Shown piece after piece: positions 1 through 8,795 of a stretch of 46,958 nt of DNA. The stretch is taken from the NCBI GenBank assembly GCA_022823085.1, contig JAJDXV010000150.1:1-46958 (forward strand). The letters are read 5' to 3'. This DNA is from Candidatus Poribacteria bacterium (GTDB lineage: Bacteria > Poribacteria > WGA-4E > WGA-3G). The notes under the pieces are model-generated. The model made no database searches and was not told where the DNA came from. It saw only the letters and a list, made by a program, of their open reading frames with translations. Every line of letters begins with the position of its first letter. The stretch's first letter is position 1. Made by a program: the position numbers and the translations under genes.

Positions 1-275
1 AAAAGCAGTCGTTTCTAACACAATAGAGACCCAAAAACAGGTTTAGAAGCCAATCCTAACATCTGTTCGGGAGCTCTAACGGGAGAACACTGCCAACTTT
101 TCATAACTCCTAAACTTAGCAAACTGTCCAAACTATAGTAAGAAACACATTGACGGTATACGCGAAGGTTTAGAAACAAATCACTACCCGGATGAGGCAG
201 CAGTTTCACTAATAGTGGTTCAATGTTGAGTTTATAGGTAATCCTGTTTGTAGTAGGGCAATTCATTGCCCGTTC
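1..275. other. No supported gene; A+T-rich left edge
   Basis: I see no convincing gene here. Both strands are broken by stops. The longest open stretches (about 80 codons on the minus strand, about 40 on the plus strand) show no recognisable motif and no ribosome-binding site. The stretch may be decayed coding DNA or the regulatory region of the restriction-modification genes that follow. Confidence 0.4.
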
Positions 276-278
276 TTG

Positions 279-458
279 ATGTACGATAAATCGGATGCTT
301 ACGAACCTACTCGCAAGTTCAAAGTTGAACGACTACTAGCTGAGGAGAAAGGCAAAGATGTCGAAACGTTGGTCAATGAATGGCTTCGCGGCAGTATGCA
401 GTTGTCACTCCTGAATACGGACATCGTAAAGAAACTAATGTATTCTGAGCATTCCTGA
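279..458 (+). CDS. Small hypothetical protein upstream of the R-M pair
   Basis: This 59-codon frame ends 13 bases before the methylase start and reads the same way. The protein is charged and probably helical (a Lys/Glu-rich middle with VERLLAEEKGKDVETL). It shows no helix-turn-helix that I can identify. The position would suit a control protein of a restriction-modification system, but nothing in the sequence proves that role. No clear SD precedes the ATG, and a TTG lies directly before it. It could be a remnant or a chance frame. Confidence 0.35.
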   Translation: MYDKSDAYEPTRKFKVERLLAEEKGKDVETLVNEWLRGSMQLSLLNTDIVKKLMYSEHS

Positions 459-471
459 GGAAGGACTCTCC

Positions 472-1587
472 ATGATTGGAATAGAAAACATTGACTACCT
501 TTCAAATCAACTTATTACATATATAGGCAATAAGCGTTCGCTATTGGGCCACATAGGCAAAGCAGTTACACAAGTGAAGAAACGAATAGGTAAATCACAC
601 CTTCGTGTATTTGACGCATTCAGTGGCTCCGGTATTGTCTCTCGTTTGATGAAAGCCCATGCCTCGTATCTTGCAAGTAACGACTTTGAGGACTATGCCG
701 CGTCAATTGCACGATGTTATCTTCAAAATCGCAGCTCGGTTGATTTGGCAACAATTGCCAGAATTGTTGAGGAGCTCAACAATCGTGTGGACGAACCAAG
801 TTCTAAAGGATTTATTGAGAAACTTTATGCCCCTGAGGATGAATCGAGAATTACACAAAATGACCGAGTTTTCTACACACCCGATAATGCCCGCCGACTG
901 GATAATTATCGTAGAATGATTGAGGACTATCCCGCAAACTTCCGCGATTCGCTACTAGGGCCTCTTCTTAGTAAAGCGTCTGTCCACTCAAACACTTCCG
1001 GGGTATTTAAGGGCTTCTACAAGAACAGGATGACTGGAATTGGGCAATACGGCGGTACTAATTCCAACGCATTAAGCCGTATTAAAGGGCGAATTGAACT
1101 AGAACCGCCTATCCTAAGTCAATTTGAATGTGATTACGAAGTGTATCATGACGACACAAATAAGATAGCCAGTCAGATAAAGGAACTTGATTTGACTTAT
1201 ATTGATCCGCCTTACAATCAACATCCTTATGGCTCAAACTATTTTATGCTAAACTTACTTGTACATTACAAAGAACCTACAAATATAAGTAGAATATCAG
1301 GTATTCCAAAAAACTGGAAGCGTTCAGGCTATAATGTCCAAACAAAATCTAAAGAATTATTTAATGAGCTACTACATACAATTGATACACGTTTTTTCCT
1401 TATCTCGTTTAATAATGAAGGGTTTATTCCGCCTGATGAAATGTGTACTATGCTTCAAAAAATAGGAACTGTTGATCAATTTGAGATTCAGTACAACACA
1501 TTTCGCGGATCAAGGAATCTAAGAAACCGAAACATTCATGTAACTGAACAACTATTTCTTGTAGAGAGGAAGTGCAATGGCAAATAA
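472..1587 (+). CDS. DNA adenine methylase, D12 (Dam/DpnM-like) class, type II R-M
   Basis: Predicted N6-adenine DNA methyltransferase that would protect host DNA from the nuclease encoded next. Motifs run in the D12 (alpha) order: a GNKRSLL loop near residues 19-25, the SAM-binding FDAFSGSG at 47-54, a long variable middle that should carry target recognition, and the catalytic DPPY at 245-248. The 371-residue length is somewhat above the usual 270-300 of Dam proteins. The ATG follows an AAGGA stretch at suitable spacing. The last 11 bases overlap the endonuclease start, which implies translational coupling. Codons are more A/T-rich than in the backbone genes, consistent with transfer. Family assignment is firm. 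The target site is inferred only from the partner. Confidence 0.9.
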   Translation: MIGIENIDYLSNQLITYIGNKRSLLGHIGKAVTQVKKRIGKSHLRVFDAFSGSGIVSRLMKAHASYLASNDFEDYAASIARCYLQNRSSVDLATIARIVEELNNRVDEPSSKGFIEKLYAPEDESRITQNDRVFYTPDNARRLDNYRRMIEDYPANFRDSLLGPLLSKASVHSNTSGVFKGFYKNRMTGIGQYGGTNSNALSRIKGRIELEPPILSQFECDYEVYHDDTNKIASQIKELDLTYIDPPYNQHPYGSNYFMLNLLVHYKEPTNISRISGIPKNWKRSGYNVQTKSKELFNELLHTIDTRFFLISFNNEGFIPPDEMCTMLQKIGTVDQFEIQYNTFRGSRNLRNRNIHVTEQLFLVERKCNGK

Positions 1588-2296
1588 AGAGCGACTGCGA
1601 GCATCGCGGGCAAACACTATAGTCAACGCAACGGCTAAACAACAAGAAAAGGCACTCATCAAAGCACTTATCAAAGTTGTTGAATATTTGGAGAACAGAT
1701 TTGCCAAAAGAATCACTTTAATTCGTAAAAAACAGTGGTATCTAAAAGACATTATTAATGAACTAAAACCGTATTTTCCTGACACCGATTTACATTGCCA
1801 TTTCGACAATACCAGTATGCAACCGGATGGAGGTATTCTTACGATAAAGAGCAGCAAGGACAGCACATTAACCTATCCAATTTTAATCTCGGAGGTAAAA
1901 AATCAAGGCACAAATGATTTGCGGGCAAAAGAAGGATTACGCAAGCAAGCACAAGGAAATGCCATCGAACGTCTTGGAAAAAACTTAATTGGATTTCGCA
2001 CCGCGTTACTGCGCGAAAGTATTTTCCCTTTTGTTTGCTTTGGATATGGTTGTGACTTTGAGGAAAAATCTCGGATTTTAGACCGGATATCAACCATGGC
2101 AATGTTTGGCAAACTCAACAAAACCTATCTCCACAACGAGGAAGATGGTCGATTCAACCGAGGAAGTTTCTATTTCCGTGCCGAGGAGTGGACCGTTGAT
2201 GAAATGTTTGAGATTATGAAAGATATTGCCGAGCGCGCTGTGCTATATTATTTCTCTAAGTACCGCGAAGATTATTTTACTAATTCTTCTGACTGA
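1577..2296 (+). CDS. EcoRI-family type II restriction endonuclease
   Basis: Predicted type II endonuclease of the EcoRI/RsrI family, 239 residues against 277 in EcoRI. The PD-(D/E)xK site is visible as P83-D84-G-G, then E106-V-K108, matching the EcoRI catalytic D91, E111 and K113. The base-recognition segment GNAIER at 127-132 equals EcoRI residues 140-145, which contact the GAATTC site. MFEIM near the C-terminus is also shared. It starts inside the end of the methylase gene (11-base overlap), so nuclease synthesis probably depends on methylase translation. The N-terminal arm is shorter than in EcoRI. I infer a site containing AATT, probably GAATTC. The pairing with a D12-type methylase is unusual. 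Confidence 0.88.
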   Translation: MANKERLRASRANTIVNATAKQQEKALIKALIKVVEYLENRFAKRITLIRKKQWYLKDIINELKPYFPDTDLHCHFDNTSMQPDGGILTIKSSKDSTLTYPILISEVKNQGTNDLRAKEGLRKQAQGNAIERLGKNLIGFRTALLRESIFPFVCFGYGCDFEEKSRILDRISTMAMFGKLNKTYLHNEEDGRFNRGSFYFRAEEWTVDEMFEIMKDIAERAVLYYFSKYREDYFTNSSD

Positions 2297-2381
2297 ATAA
2301 TCAACTATGGTAAAGCATAGGATATATATGGTTCAAGCGGCTCATAATGAATCAGGCACTTGCTGTAAGGTGGGAACAAAG

Positions 2382-3458
2382 ATGAAAAAAGTAGAGACAC
2401 CTAAACAACAAAAACCATCAATCATCGACTGCGATATCCACAACACCCTCGCCTCCGAGACGGTACTATACCCCTATCTCTCCGAGCGTTGGCGCAAGCA
2501 TCACAGCATGGTCGGCACAACCGATCGCGTCGGTGCATACATTCCCCGCGCACACCCCTTCGGTGCAAGATACGACGCATGGACACCCTCCGGACACCGC
2601 CCCGGCTCCGACCTCGACTTCCTATGCGAGCAGCTACTGGATGCGTTTAATATTGAATTTGGTATCCTCAACTGCCTAACACCCGTCTGTGAGATGCCGA
2701 ACCTCGCGTTCGCCGCAGCGTGGGCAACCGCCGTAAACGACTGGCAAATCGAAGAATGGCTCGAAAAAGAACCGAGACTCCGTGCCTCTATCATCGTCGC
2801 ATGCGATGACGCAGAATTCACCACCGCCGAAATCAACCGACTTTCAGACCATCCGGGGTTTGTACAAGTCCTGCTACTCGCTCGCACGATGGAACCCTTG
2901 GGACGACGCAAGTATTGGAAAATGTACGAGGCAGCCGTACAGCACGACCTCCCCATCGGTATCCATTTTACCGGTGTCGGCGTAGGACCGATCACCGCCG
3001 TCGGTAGACCTTCACACTACATTGAAGACCATGCCGGAATGACACAGGCGTTCCAGACACAAGTAACCAGCCTCGTCTGCGAAGGGGTCTTTGAACAGTT
3101 TCCGACGCTAAAAGTCGCCCTAATTGAAGGCGGCTTCGCTTGGCTACCGCCGTTAATGTGGCGACTCGATCGTTCATGGAAAAAGTTACGCGATGAAGTC
3201 CCCGAACTAAAAAGATTACCCTCTGAATACATCCGAGACCATTTTTGGATTACCACACAACCGATCGAGGAGCCTCCGAAACAAGAATACTTCGATCAAC
3301 TCCTCGCGCAGCTCAACTTAGACGACAAGTTAATGTTCGCAACCGACTATCCGCACTGGGATTTTGACTCCCCCGATCAGGCACTCCCGAACAACCTCTC
3401 ACCAGCACTCAAACGCAAGATTATGGCAGAAAATGCACGTGCCTTCTACCCATTCTAA
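2382..3458 (+). CDS. Amidohydrolase family 2 (TIM-barrel metal-dependent hydrolase)
   Basis: Predicted cytosolic metal-dependent hydrolase or decarboxylase of the amidohydrolase-2 superfamily (358 residues from this start). Near the N-terminus IIDCDIHNT gives the first metal motif in the D-x-H-N form. GIHFTGVG supplies a mid-barrel His, and FATDYPHWDFDSP near residue 320 is the typical C-terminal metal Asp. The chain ends with the common NARAFYPF tail. The reading frame stays open upstream to a TTG near 2307. I chose the ATG at 2382 because AAGG lies upstream and the family fold begins shortly after. The substrate is unknown; aromatic acid decarboxylases and lactone hydrolases share this fold. 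Confidence 0.85.
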   Translation: MKKVETPKQQKPSIIDCDIHNTLASETVLYPYLSERWRKHHSMVGTTDRVGAYIPRAHPFGARYDAWTPSGHRPGSDLDFLCEQLLDAFNIEFGILNCLTPVCEMPNLAFAAAWATAVNDWQIEEWLEKEPRLRASIIVACDDAEFTTAEINRLSDHPGFVQVLLLARTMEPLGRRKYWKMYEAAVQHDLPIGIHFTGVGVGPITAVGRPSHYIEDHAGMTQAFQTQVTSLVCEGVFEQFPTLKVALIEGGFAWLPPLMWRLDRSWKKLRDEVPELKRLPSEYIRDHFWITTQPIEEPPKQEYFDQLLAQLNLDDKLMFATDYPHWDFDSPDQALPNNLSPALKRKIMAENARAFYPF

Positions 3459-3568
3459 TTTCGATTAGATTGTCCATGTTTATCAGGCATCCGATCTCAG
3501 TGGAAATATTCATACACCCGCAAAATTATGCACCCTTTTTGCCCTCAGATAGCATCTTTAATCCTTAC

Positions 3569-3740
3569 AGGACTTACGCAGGATGCTCTTTTGTACCACG
3601 ATACACTTCGCATCTGGGGTTTTTGCTGGGGCGTTTCTTCAAGTACGCCGCAAATCTGTTAGATTGTGACACCAGAACGCTGTGTTTTCCGAAAACTTTC
3701 ATCTAACAGAACGGACTCCAGTTAAAATTGCGTAAGTCCT
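3569..3740. mobile_element. MITE-like element, copy A (long form, 172 bp)
   Basis: The element is bounded by AGGACTTACGCA and its exact reverse complement TGCGTAAGTCCT. The core, with CTCTTTTGTA near the left end and GAACGCTGTGTTTTC near the right, is shared with copies at 10101, 19134 and 36452. Compared with the 119-bp copies, this one carries about 53 extra bases (CACTTCGCATCTGGG through AGTACGCCGCA). No transposase frame is present and no clean target duplication is visible. It fills most of the gap between the amidohydrolase and the ABC transporter genes. Confidence 0.8.
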
Positions 3741-3777
3741 AACCAAAAGTATTCGCATATCAGGAGCAGAGACAAAA

Positions 3778-4557
3778 ATGATTCACGTTTCAAATCTCAC
3801 GAAAAAATATGGACAGAACACGGCAGTAGACAATATTAGTTTTCAAGTACAAAAAGGTGAAATCGTCGGCTATCTCGGTCCTAACGGGGCGGGGAAAAGT
3901 ACGACCCTTAAAATGCTTGTCGGTCTGCTACAACCGACATCCGGTGAAATCTCCGTGGCAGGATATAACGCCGAGACAGAACTACTCGAATTAAAACGGC
4001 ATATCGGATACGTTCCTGAGGAGGCACAACTCTATGAACACCTCTCTTTGGTAGAGCACCTCCAGTTAATCGGCAGACTCTACCATTTAGAAGAAGACCT
4101 CATCTCGGAAAAAATAAAAGACCTCGCGAAACTGTTTGACATGGAGGCACAGGCGAACCAAAGGATAAGTGGCTTTTCACAAGGGATGCGGCAGAAGTGT
4201 ATCATTATGTCTGCACTATTGCACAACCCCGATGTCCTGTTTTTGGATGAACCGTTCACCAATCTGGATGTTGGAACGGTAACCCTCATGAAAGCACTCT
4301 TACAACGGCTCGCCGATTTAGGAAAAACGATCCTCTATTGCACACATATCCTCGAAGTCGCCGAAACGCTCTGCCCGCGCATTATGATTATCAATTCTGG
4401 AAACCTCGTCGCCGATGCACCGGTCGAAGAACTACGGCAGCAGACAAATCAGCGTGCCCTCAACGAAATTTTTACGCAGCTCACCGAAACAACAGGAATT
4501 GGTGAGAAAACAGAAGAAGCAGTCCGGATTGTGATGGGAGACACCCCGGATGCTTGA
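3778..4557 (+). CDS. ABC transporter ATP-binding protein (ABC-2 exporter type)
   Basis: ATPase subunit that should power the two membrane proteins encoded immediately downstream. Walker A is GPNGAGKST at residues 34-42, the signature SGFSQGM at 131-137, and Walker B VLFLDEP at 153-159, followed by a D-loop (TNLD) and the switch His in YCTHILE. The length of 259 residues is normal for ABC-2 type exporters such as the drug or Na+ efflux groups. The stop overlaps the next start in ATGCTTGA, indicating translational coupling. A weak GGAG lies about 13 bases before the ATG. The substrate cannot be read from the sequence. Confidence 0.92.
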   Translation: MIHVSNLTKKYGQNTAVDNISFQVQKGEIVGYLGPNGAGKSTTLKMLVGLLQPTSGEISVAGYNAETELLELKRHIGYVPEEAQLYEHLSLVEHLQLIGRLYHLEEDLISEKIKDLAKLFDMEAQANQRISGFSQGMRQKCIIMSALLHNPDVLFLDEPFTNLDVGTVTLMKALLQRLADLGKTILYCTHILEVAETLCPRIMIINSGNLVADAPVEELRQQTNQRALNEIFTQLTETTGIGEKTEEAVRIVMGDTPDA

Positions 4558-6157
4558 CAAAATCATAAAAACGCTCGGTGCCTCGCCTATACAATACAGG
4601 TTGTTGCTAAAAACAGAAAAATTAGTAGAACGTCGGGCACTCGAAGGCAGAAACGACTTATCTCATGCGACACTCGCTATAACCTGTATTTTCGGTTTTG
4701 CAATCAGTGCCGTATTTATGGCTATACCGTTTCTCACACACATAGACACATTCACTTACACACTTATCGGTATCACAATGTCTATGGCGATGATAAGCAT
4801 CTGGACAGTCCCATATTTCGACATCCTCCTTGCACCCATAAACTATCCGGTCATAGCACATACCCCCGTGTCGTCAAGAACCTATTTTTTCGTGAAACTG
4901 ACACAGTTGCTCATCCCCACAATCCTGTTGTTAGGGTGCTTGAATCTGATGCCTGCCATCGGCGGTATCTGGATTCGTTCATCGGAATCTTCCGAATTCC
5001 AATTCTTTTTTCCTTTCGTCTACCTACCGATCGCCTTTATGTCCGGTTTTTTCACAATCGGTGTGATGACGACTTTCGCGGGGTATTTGACAAAACTCTA
5101 CAGCAAGAGAACCCTCCGAAGTATCGCACAATACGCACAGTTCATCGTACCGGCACTCTTGCCAGTGACGTGGATACTCCTTTCGCGTCTGATGCCATAC
5201 ATACCAGAAGAGCAATTGGCTGCGGTTCTGAAATGGCTCCATGTGGTTCCGAACGGTTGGTTCGCCGGAACTGTCTCGCTGATGCTTGGAGAAATAGAAC
5301 TGCGTTTCTTGATTTCAGCAGGACTGACTGTCGTTTCAACGCTGTTTCTGGTATTCGTTCCGCTTCGGAGTATCGCACAGAGTTATTCAACGTATCTCTC
5401 CTATCTCTTGGAATCCGGTAGTCAGCAAAAGGCTAAAATCCGAGTGAAAACACCGCTGTTTGCGAGAATGTTCCGAAACAGTACCATCCGTGCCGGGTTT
5501 TGTCTCTGTGCTGCGTACATGCGCCGAGATAGGACACTATTGAAGCAACTTTTCGCTGCGCTCGGAAGCGTTCTGATGCTCATCGTCATGTTTGAACAAG
5601 GATGGATGCGTCACGCTTTCGCCATTGGACTCAGCCCAGGTTTCTCTATGATGTTCTATTTTGTCGGCATCAGTCTCACATGCTGTTTCATTTCACCTAT
5701 TAGATATTCGGAACATTGGAAAGCATCGTGGATGTTAACACTTGCCCCGCGCCGTACGCCCAATGCCCTATGGTGGGGTGCACAAGCAACAGCTTTCGTC
5801 TATATGGTTGCGCCGTGTACACTTCTTATGCTCTGTATTGCAACTGTCTTTTGGGGCGTTTTAGGTATATTTTACGTCTTACCGATCGTCATCATTTTAA
5901 TCAATTTCGTCGTTCTCTACCCGAAACCGCACTCTCGGTTGCCACTCGCCATAGAACTTGTCCAAAATCAGGCAGCAGGCGAACTCTTCGTGCCTTTTCT
6001 ATTGAGTATCCTCGTTGTCGGTGTCTTCGTCGGCATCCAATTTCTAACATATCTGCTGAATATATGGGTCTATTACAGTTTTTATTCTATCACAGTTGTG
6101 GGCGGTCTGATCAGTTCCGTCCATTTTCTAAAACAGAATGCATCAAGGAAATCATAA
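4550..6157 (+). CDS. ABC-2 type transporter permease-like protein, paralogue 1
   Basis: Polytopic membrane protein of 535 residues with roughly a dozen hydrophobic segments and a short charged N-terminus (MLDKIIKTLGASPIQYRLLLKTEKLVERRALEG). It overlaps the ATPase gene by 8 bases, so it is probably its membrane partner. It is a clear paralogue of the next gene, sharing for example PVSSRTYF.VKLTQ, LRSIAQSYS and IQFLTYLLNIWVYY. The size and N-terminal layout fit the large putative ABC exporter family rather than short ABC-2 permeases. Two non-identical copies suggest a heterodimeric membrane unit. Confidence 0.8.
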   Translation: MLDKIIKTLGASPIQYRLLLKTEKLVERRALEGRNDLSHATLAITCIFGFAISAVFMAIPFLTHIDTFTYTLIGITMSMAMISIWTVPYFDILLAPINYPVIAHTPVSSRTYFFVKLTQLLIPTILLLGCLNLMPAIGGIWIRSSESSEFQFFFPFVYLPIAFMSGFFTIGVMTTFAGYLTKLYSKRTLRSIAQYAQFIVPALLPVTWILLSRLMPYIPEEQLAAVLKWLHVVPNGWFAGTVSLMLGEIELRFLISAGLTVVSTLFLVFVPLRSIAQSYSTYLSYLLESGSQQKAKIRVKTPLFARMFRNSTIRAGFCLCAAYMRRDRTLLKQLFAALGSVLMLIVMFEQGWMRHAFAIGLSPGFSMMFYFVGISLTCCFISPIRYSEHWKASWMLTLAPRRTPNALWWGAQATAFVYMVAPCTLLMLCIATVFWGVLGIFYVLPIVIILINFVVLYPKPHSRLPLAIELVQNQAAGELFVPFLLSILVVGVFVGIQFLTYLLNIWVYYSFYSITVVGGLISSVHFLKQNASRKS

Positions 6158-7786
6158 ATGCTTGATAAAATCGTAACGCTGCTCGGGGGATCGGCAGTAC
6201 AATACAGAACCCTCCTAAAAACGGAGCGGTTGGTCGAGAAACGCGCACTCGAAGGGAAACGCTTTACAAACCTGTCGCTCGGTGTGACCTGTGGACTTTT
6301 CTTTATTATGGGAATCTCAATGGCATCTATGCTGATTCTCCGTTTAGATGTGTTCACCTACGCGCTTATCAGCATCACAACATCCATGGCAATGATAGGG
6401 TTTTGGACGATCCCATACTTTGATATCCTAATCAGCCCTATAAACTACCCGATTGTAGCACATATCCCCGTGTCATCAAGAACCTACTTTCTCGTGAAAC
6501 TGACGCAGATACTCACATATACAGCACTGTTATTAGGCAGTTTGAATCTGCCACCTGCAGTCGCTGGTATCTGGATTCATACTGCGGAATCTTCTCAACG
6601 CCTATACCTTTTCCCGCTCGTCTATCTGTTTATCGCTTTCATGTCCGGTTTTTTTACGATTGGCGTGACGACCGTCTTCGCGGGATATTTGACGAAACTC
6701 TATACGAAAAAGAGTCTCCGAAATATCGCACAATACGCGCAATTTACATTACCCGCACTTTTCCCTGTGGTATGGATTCTTCTTCCCCGTTTACCACTCT
6801 CATTATCAGATGGAGGAATACATAAATTAACCGCTGTGCTGAAATGGTTCTACGCGCTCCCAAACGGCTGGTTTGCAGGGGCAGTATCGCTCGCGCTCGG
6901 AGAAATAGAGGGACATTTTCTCGTTTTAACAGGATTAGCTGTCGTTTCAACACTGTTTTTAGTGTTGGTTCCCCTTCGGAGTATCGCACAGAGTTATTCG
7001 GAATATCTCTCTCACTTGTTAGCAGCCGAAAATCAACAGAAATCTGAGTTGCGGGTGAGAACGCCACTGTTTGCAAACATGTTCCGAAATCCCGCTATTC
7101 GTGCAGGGTTCTGTCTCAGCACAGCATATATGTACCGTGATAAACACATCTTGCGCCAACTTGTCAGTTCGTTTGCTGGCATCCTTATCATCATCGTCGC
7201 ATTCAGCCAAGATAACCTGTTTTCTCTCAAGTGGATTCAAGATTCATACACTATCGGGTTAAGCCCCGGTTTCTCTATAATGTCTTGCTTTGTCGGTATA
7301 AGCTTCATCGGTTGCTTTATCTTACCTGTCAGGTATTCGGAACACTATAAAGCGTCGTGGATGTTCACGCTCGCGCCGCTGTCAGCACCGAGTAATTTGT
7401 GGCGAGGCGTACAATCAACAGCGCTTCTCTACATTGTCGCGCCCTGCACGCTTGTTATGCTTTGTATCGCTACCGTCATTTGGGGAGTTTCAGGCATATT
7501 TTACGTCTTACCGGGATTAATTACGCTCCTCTATTACGTCATTCTCTACCCAAAACCGCGATCTGGATTGCCGCTTGCCGAAGAATTTGTCCAAAAACGT
7601 GCGGTTACTGGGGCTTGGCTCCCTTTTATTTTTAACATTTTGGCTATTGCCATTTTCGTCGGCATCCAATTTCTAACATATCTGCTGAATATATGGGTCT
7701 ATTACGCTTTCTATTGCGTGGCGGTTGTAGGAGGTCTTATCGGTTTTCTCTATTTTTGGATGAGAATTGATAAAGGGAAAAAATAA
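6158..7786 (+). CDS. ABC-2 type transporter permease-like protein, paralogue 2
   Basis: 542-residue polytopic membrane protein whose ATG directly follows the stop of paralogue 1, with no gap. The two proteins align along their whole length, and the DNA is clearly related as well, including a 51-base stretch identical between 6026-6076 and 7655-7705. The N-terminus MLDKIVTLLGGSAVQYRTLLKTERLVEKRAL repeats that of paralogue 1. Together with the ATPase, the three genes form one operon for a probable exporter. A strong promoter for the next operon begins two bases after the stop. Confidence 0.8.
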   Translation: MLDKIVTLLGGSAVQYRTLLKTERLVEKRALEGKRFTNLSLGVTCGLFFIMGISMASMLILRLDVFTYALISITTSMAMIGFWTIPYFDILISPINYPIVAHIPVSSRTYFLVKLTQILTYTALLLGSLNLPPAVAGIWIHTAESSQRLYLFPLVYLFIAFMSGFFTIGVTTVFAGYLTKLYTKKSLRNIAQYAQFTLPALFPVVWILLPRLPLSLSDGGIHKLTAVLKWFYALPNGWFAGAVSLALGEIEGHFLVLTGLAVVSTLFLVLVPLRSIAQSYSEYLSHLLAAENQQKSELRVRTPLFANMFRNPAIRAGFCLSTAYMYRDKHILRQLVSSFAGILIIIVAFSQDNLFSLKWIQDSYTIGLSPGFSIMSCFVGISFIGCFILPVRYSEHYKASWMFTLAPLSAPSNLWRGVQSTALLYIVAPCTLVMLCIATVIWGVSGIFYVLPGLITLLYYVILYPKPRSGLPLAEEFVQKRAVTGAWLPFIFNILAIAIFVGIQFLTYLLNIWVYYAFYCVAVVGGLIGFLYFWMRIDKGKK

Positions 7787-7787
7787 C

Positions 7788-7817
7788 TTGACAAAACCCA
7801 ACAAAAATTGGTATAAT
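7788..7817 (+). promoter_or_regulatory. Near-perfect sigma-70 promoter for tcmP-DUF5131
   Basis: A consensus -35 TTGACA (7788-7793) and a consensus -10 TATAAT (7812-7817) are separated by 18 bases. Transcription should start near 7824, about 35 bases before the tcmP ATG. A GGAAGG ribosome-binding site lies 5 bases before that ATG. Such a strong housekeeping promoter suggests constitutive expression of the pair. Confidence 0.8.
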
Positions 7818-7860
7818 TAAATATAGTAATAATCATCATACTGAAAAACGGAAGGTGAAG

Positions 7861-8784
7861 ATGAATAACAATGGACATACATTCGGTGGACCTTGGACAG
7901 AGCAAAAGTTGGAATGTGTAAGTAAATACTTGCATGCCTACACAACAATCATGAGTAAACAACCGTTCCGTTTTGCTTACATTGATGCATTCGCTGGTAC
8001 CGGATACCGAGAAATGGAAAGTGATGAAGGCACAGATGAGTTAATGTTTCCAGCCCTGGCATCGCCTGAAGTGGCGAGTTTTCATGACGGTTCAGCACGG
8101 AACGCCTTAGAAGTAGAACCAGCGTTTATGAAATATATTTTCATAGAGAAAGATATAGACAGGTACGCTGAACTAGAGGAACTCAAACAAGAATATTTGC
8201 TCAAACCAGAATTTTCAGAGGATATGATTGAATGCAGGCATGAGGACGCAAACGAATATTTGAAAGGTTTATGTAAAAAAAATTGGAAAACTAATCGGGC
8301 GTTGGTCTTTCTTGATCCTTATGGAATGCAGGTGGAATGGACAACCATTGAGTCTATTGCTAGAACTCAAGCTATTGATCTATGGATACTCTTCCCGCTT
8401 GGTACCGTAAATCGTTTACTGAAAAACGATGGAGAAATCCGACCTGTACTACAAACGAGACTGGACATGTTTTTTGGCGAGCACAGTTGGTACGACGCTT
8501 TCTATCAATCAGCTAAACAACTCTCGCTCTTTGATGAAGAGGATCGATGGCAAAAATCGGGAAATATATTTGTGGCAATTGAACAATATTTCATTGATCG
8601 ACTACAAAGCCTATTTAGTGGCGTAGCTACTAATCCACTTATTTTGCGCAACTCAAAAAATGTTCCGTTGTATATCCTTTGTTTTGCTGCCAATAATCAA
8701 AGAGGGGCACCAATAGCAGTCAAGATTGCTAAGGACATCCTTGAAGGAATGCAAAACCCTTCGCAACTATCGCTTCTAAATTAA
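7861..8784 (+). CDS. tcmP: Three-Cys-motif partner protein TcmP
   Basis: 307-residue protein matching the TcmP family, whose members sit beside DUF5131 three-Cys proteins, exactly as here (the partner starts 12 bases later). Established knowledge gives only the association, not a reaction. The sequence resembles class I methyltransferases: IDAFAGTG at residues 41-48 looks like a SAM-binding loop and LDPYG near 151-155 occupies the place of a catalytic DPPY. I infer a nucleic-acid-modifying role. The ATG at 7861 is preferred over the GTG at 7855 because GGAAGG sits 5 bases before it. Codons are more A/T-rich than in the flanking genes, suggesting acquisition. Confidence 0.82.
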   Translation: MNNNGHTFGGPWTEQKLECVSKYLHAYTTIMSKQPFRFAYIDAFAGTGYREMESDEGTDELMFPALASPEVASFHDGSARNALEVEPAFMKYIFIEKDIDRYAELEELKQEYLLKPEFSEDMIECRHEDANEYLKGLCKKNWKTNRALVFLDPYGMQVEWTTIESIARTQAIDLWILFPLGTVNRLLKNDGEIRPVLQTRLDMFFGEHSWYDAFYQSAKQLSLFDEEDRWQKSGNIFVAIEQYFIDRLQSLFSGVATNPLILRNSKNVPLYILCFAANNQRGAPIAVKIAKDILEGMQNPSQLSLLN

Positions 8785-8795
8785 GAGGGGGACCA

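Noticed and set aside
15..266. 83-codon minus-strand frame at the left edge
   Set aside because: No SD, no recognisable motif, odd composition, and the facing strand also shows short open pieces. Not enough to call a gene.
2307..2381. Longer N-terminus for the amidohydrolase
   Set aside because: The extra 25 residues have no family match, and the ATG at 2382 has an AAGG upstream.
6158..7786. Assembly duplication as the origin of the second permease
   Set aside because: The two genes differ throughout outside one 51-base segment, so they are genuine paralogues.
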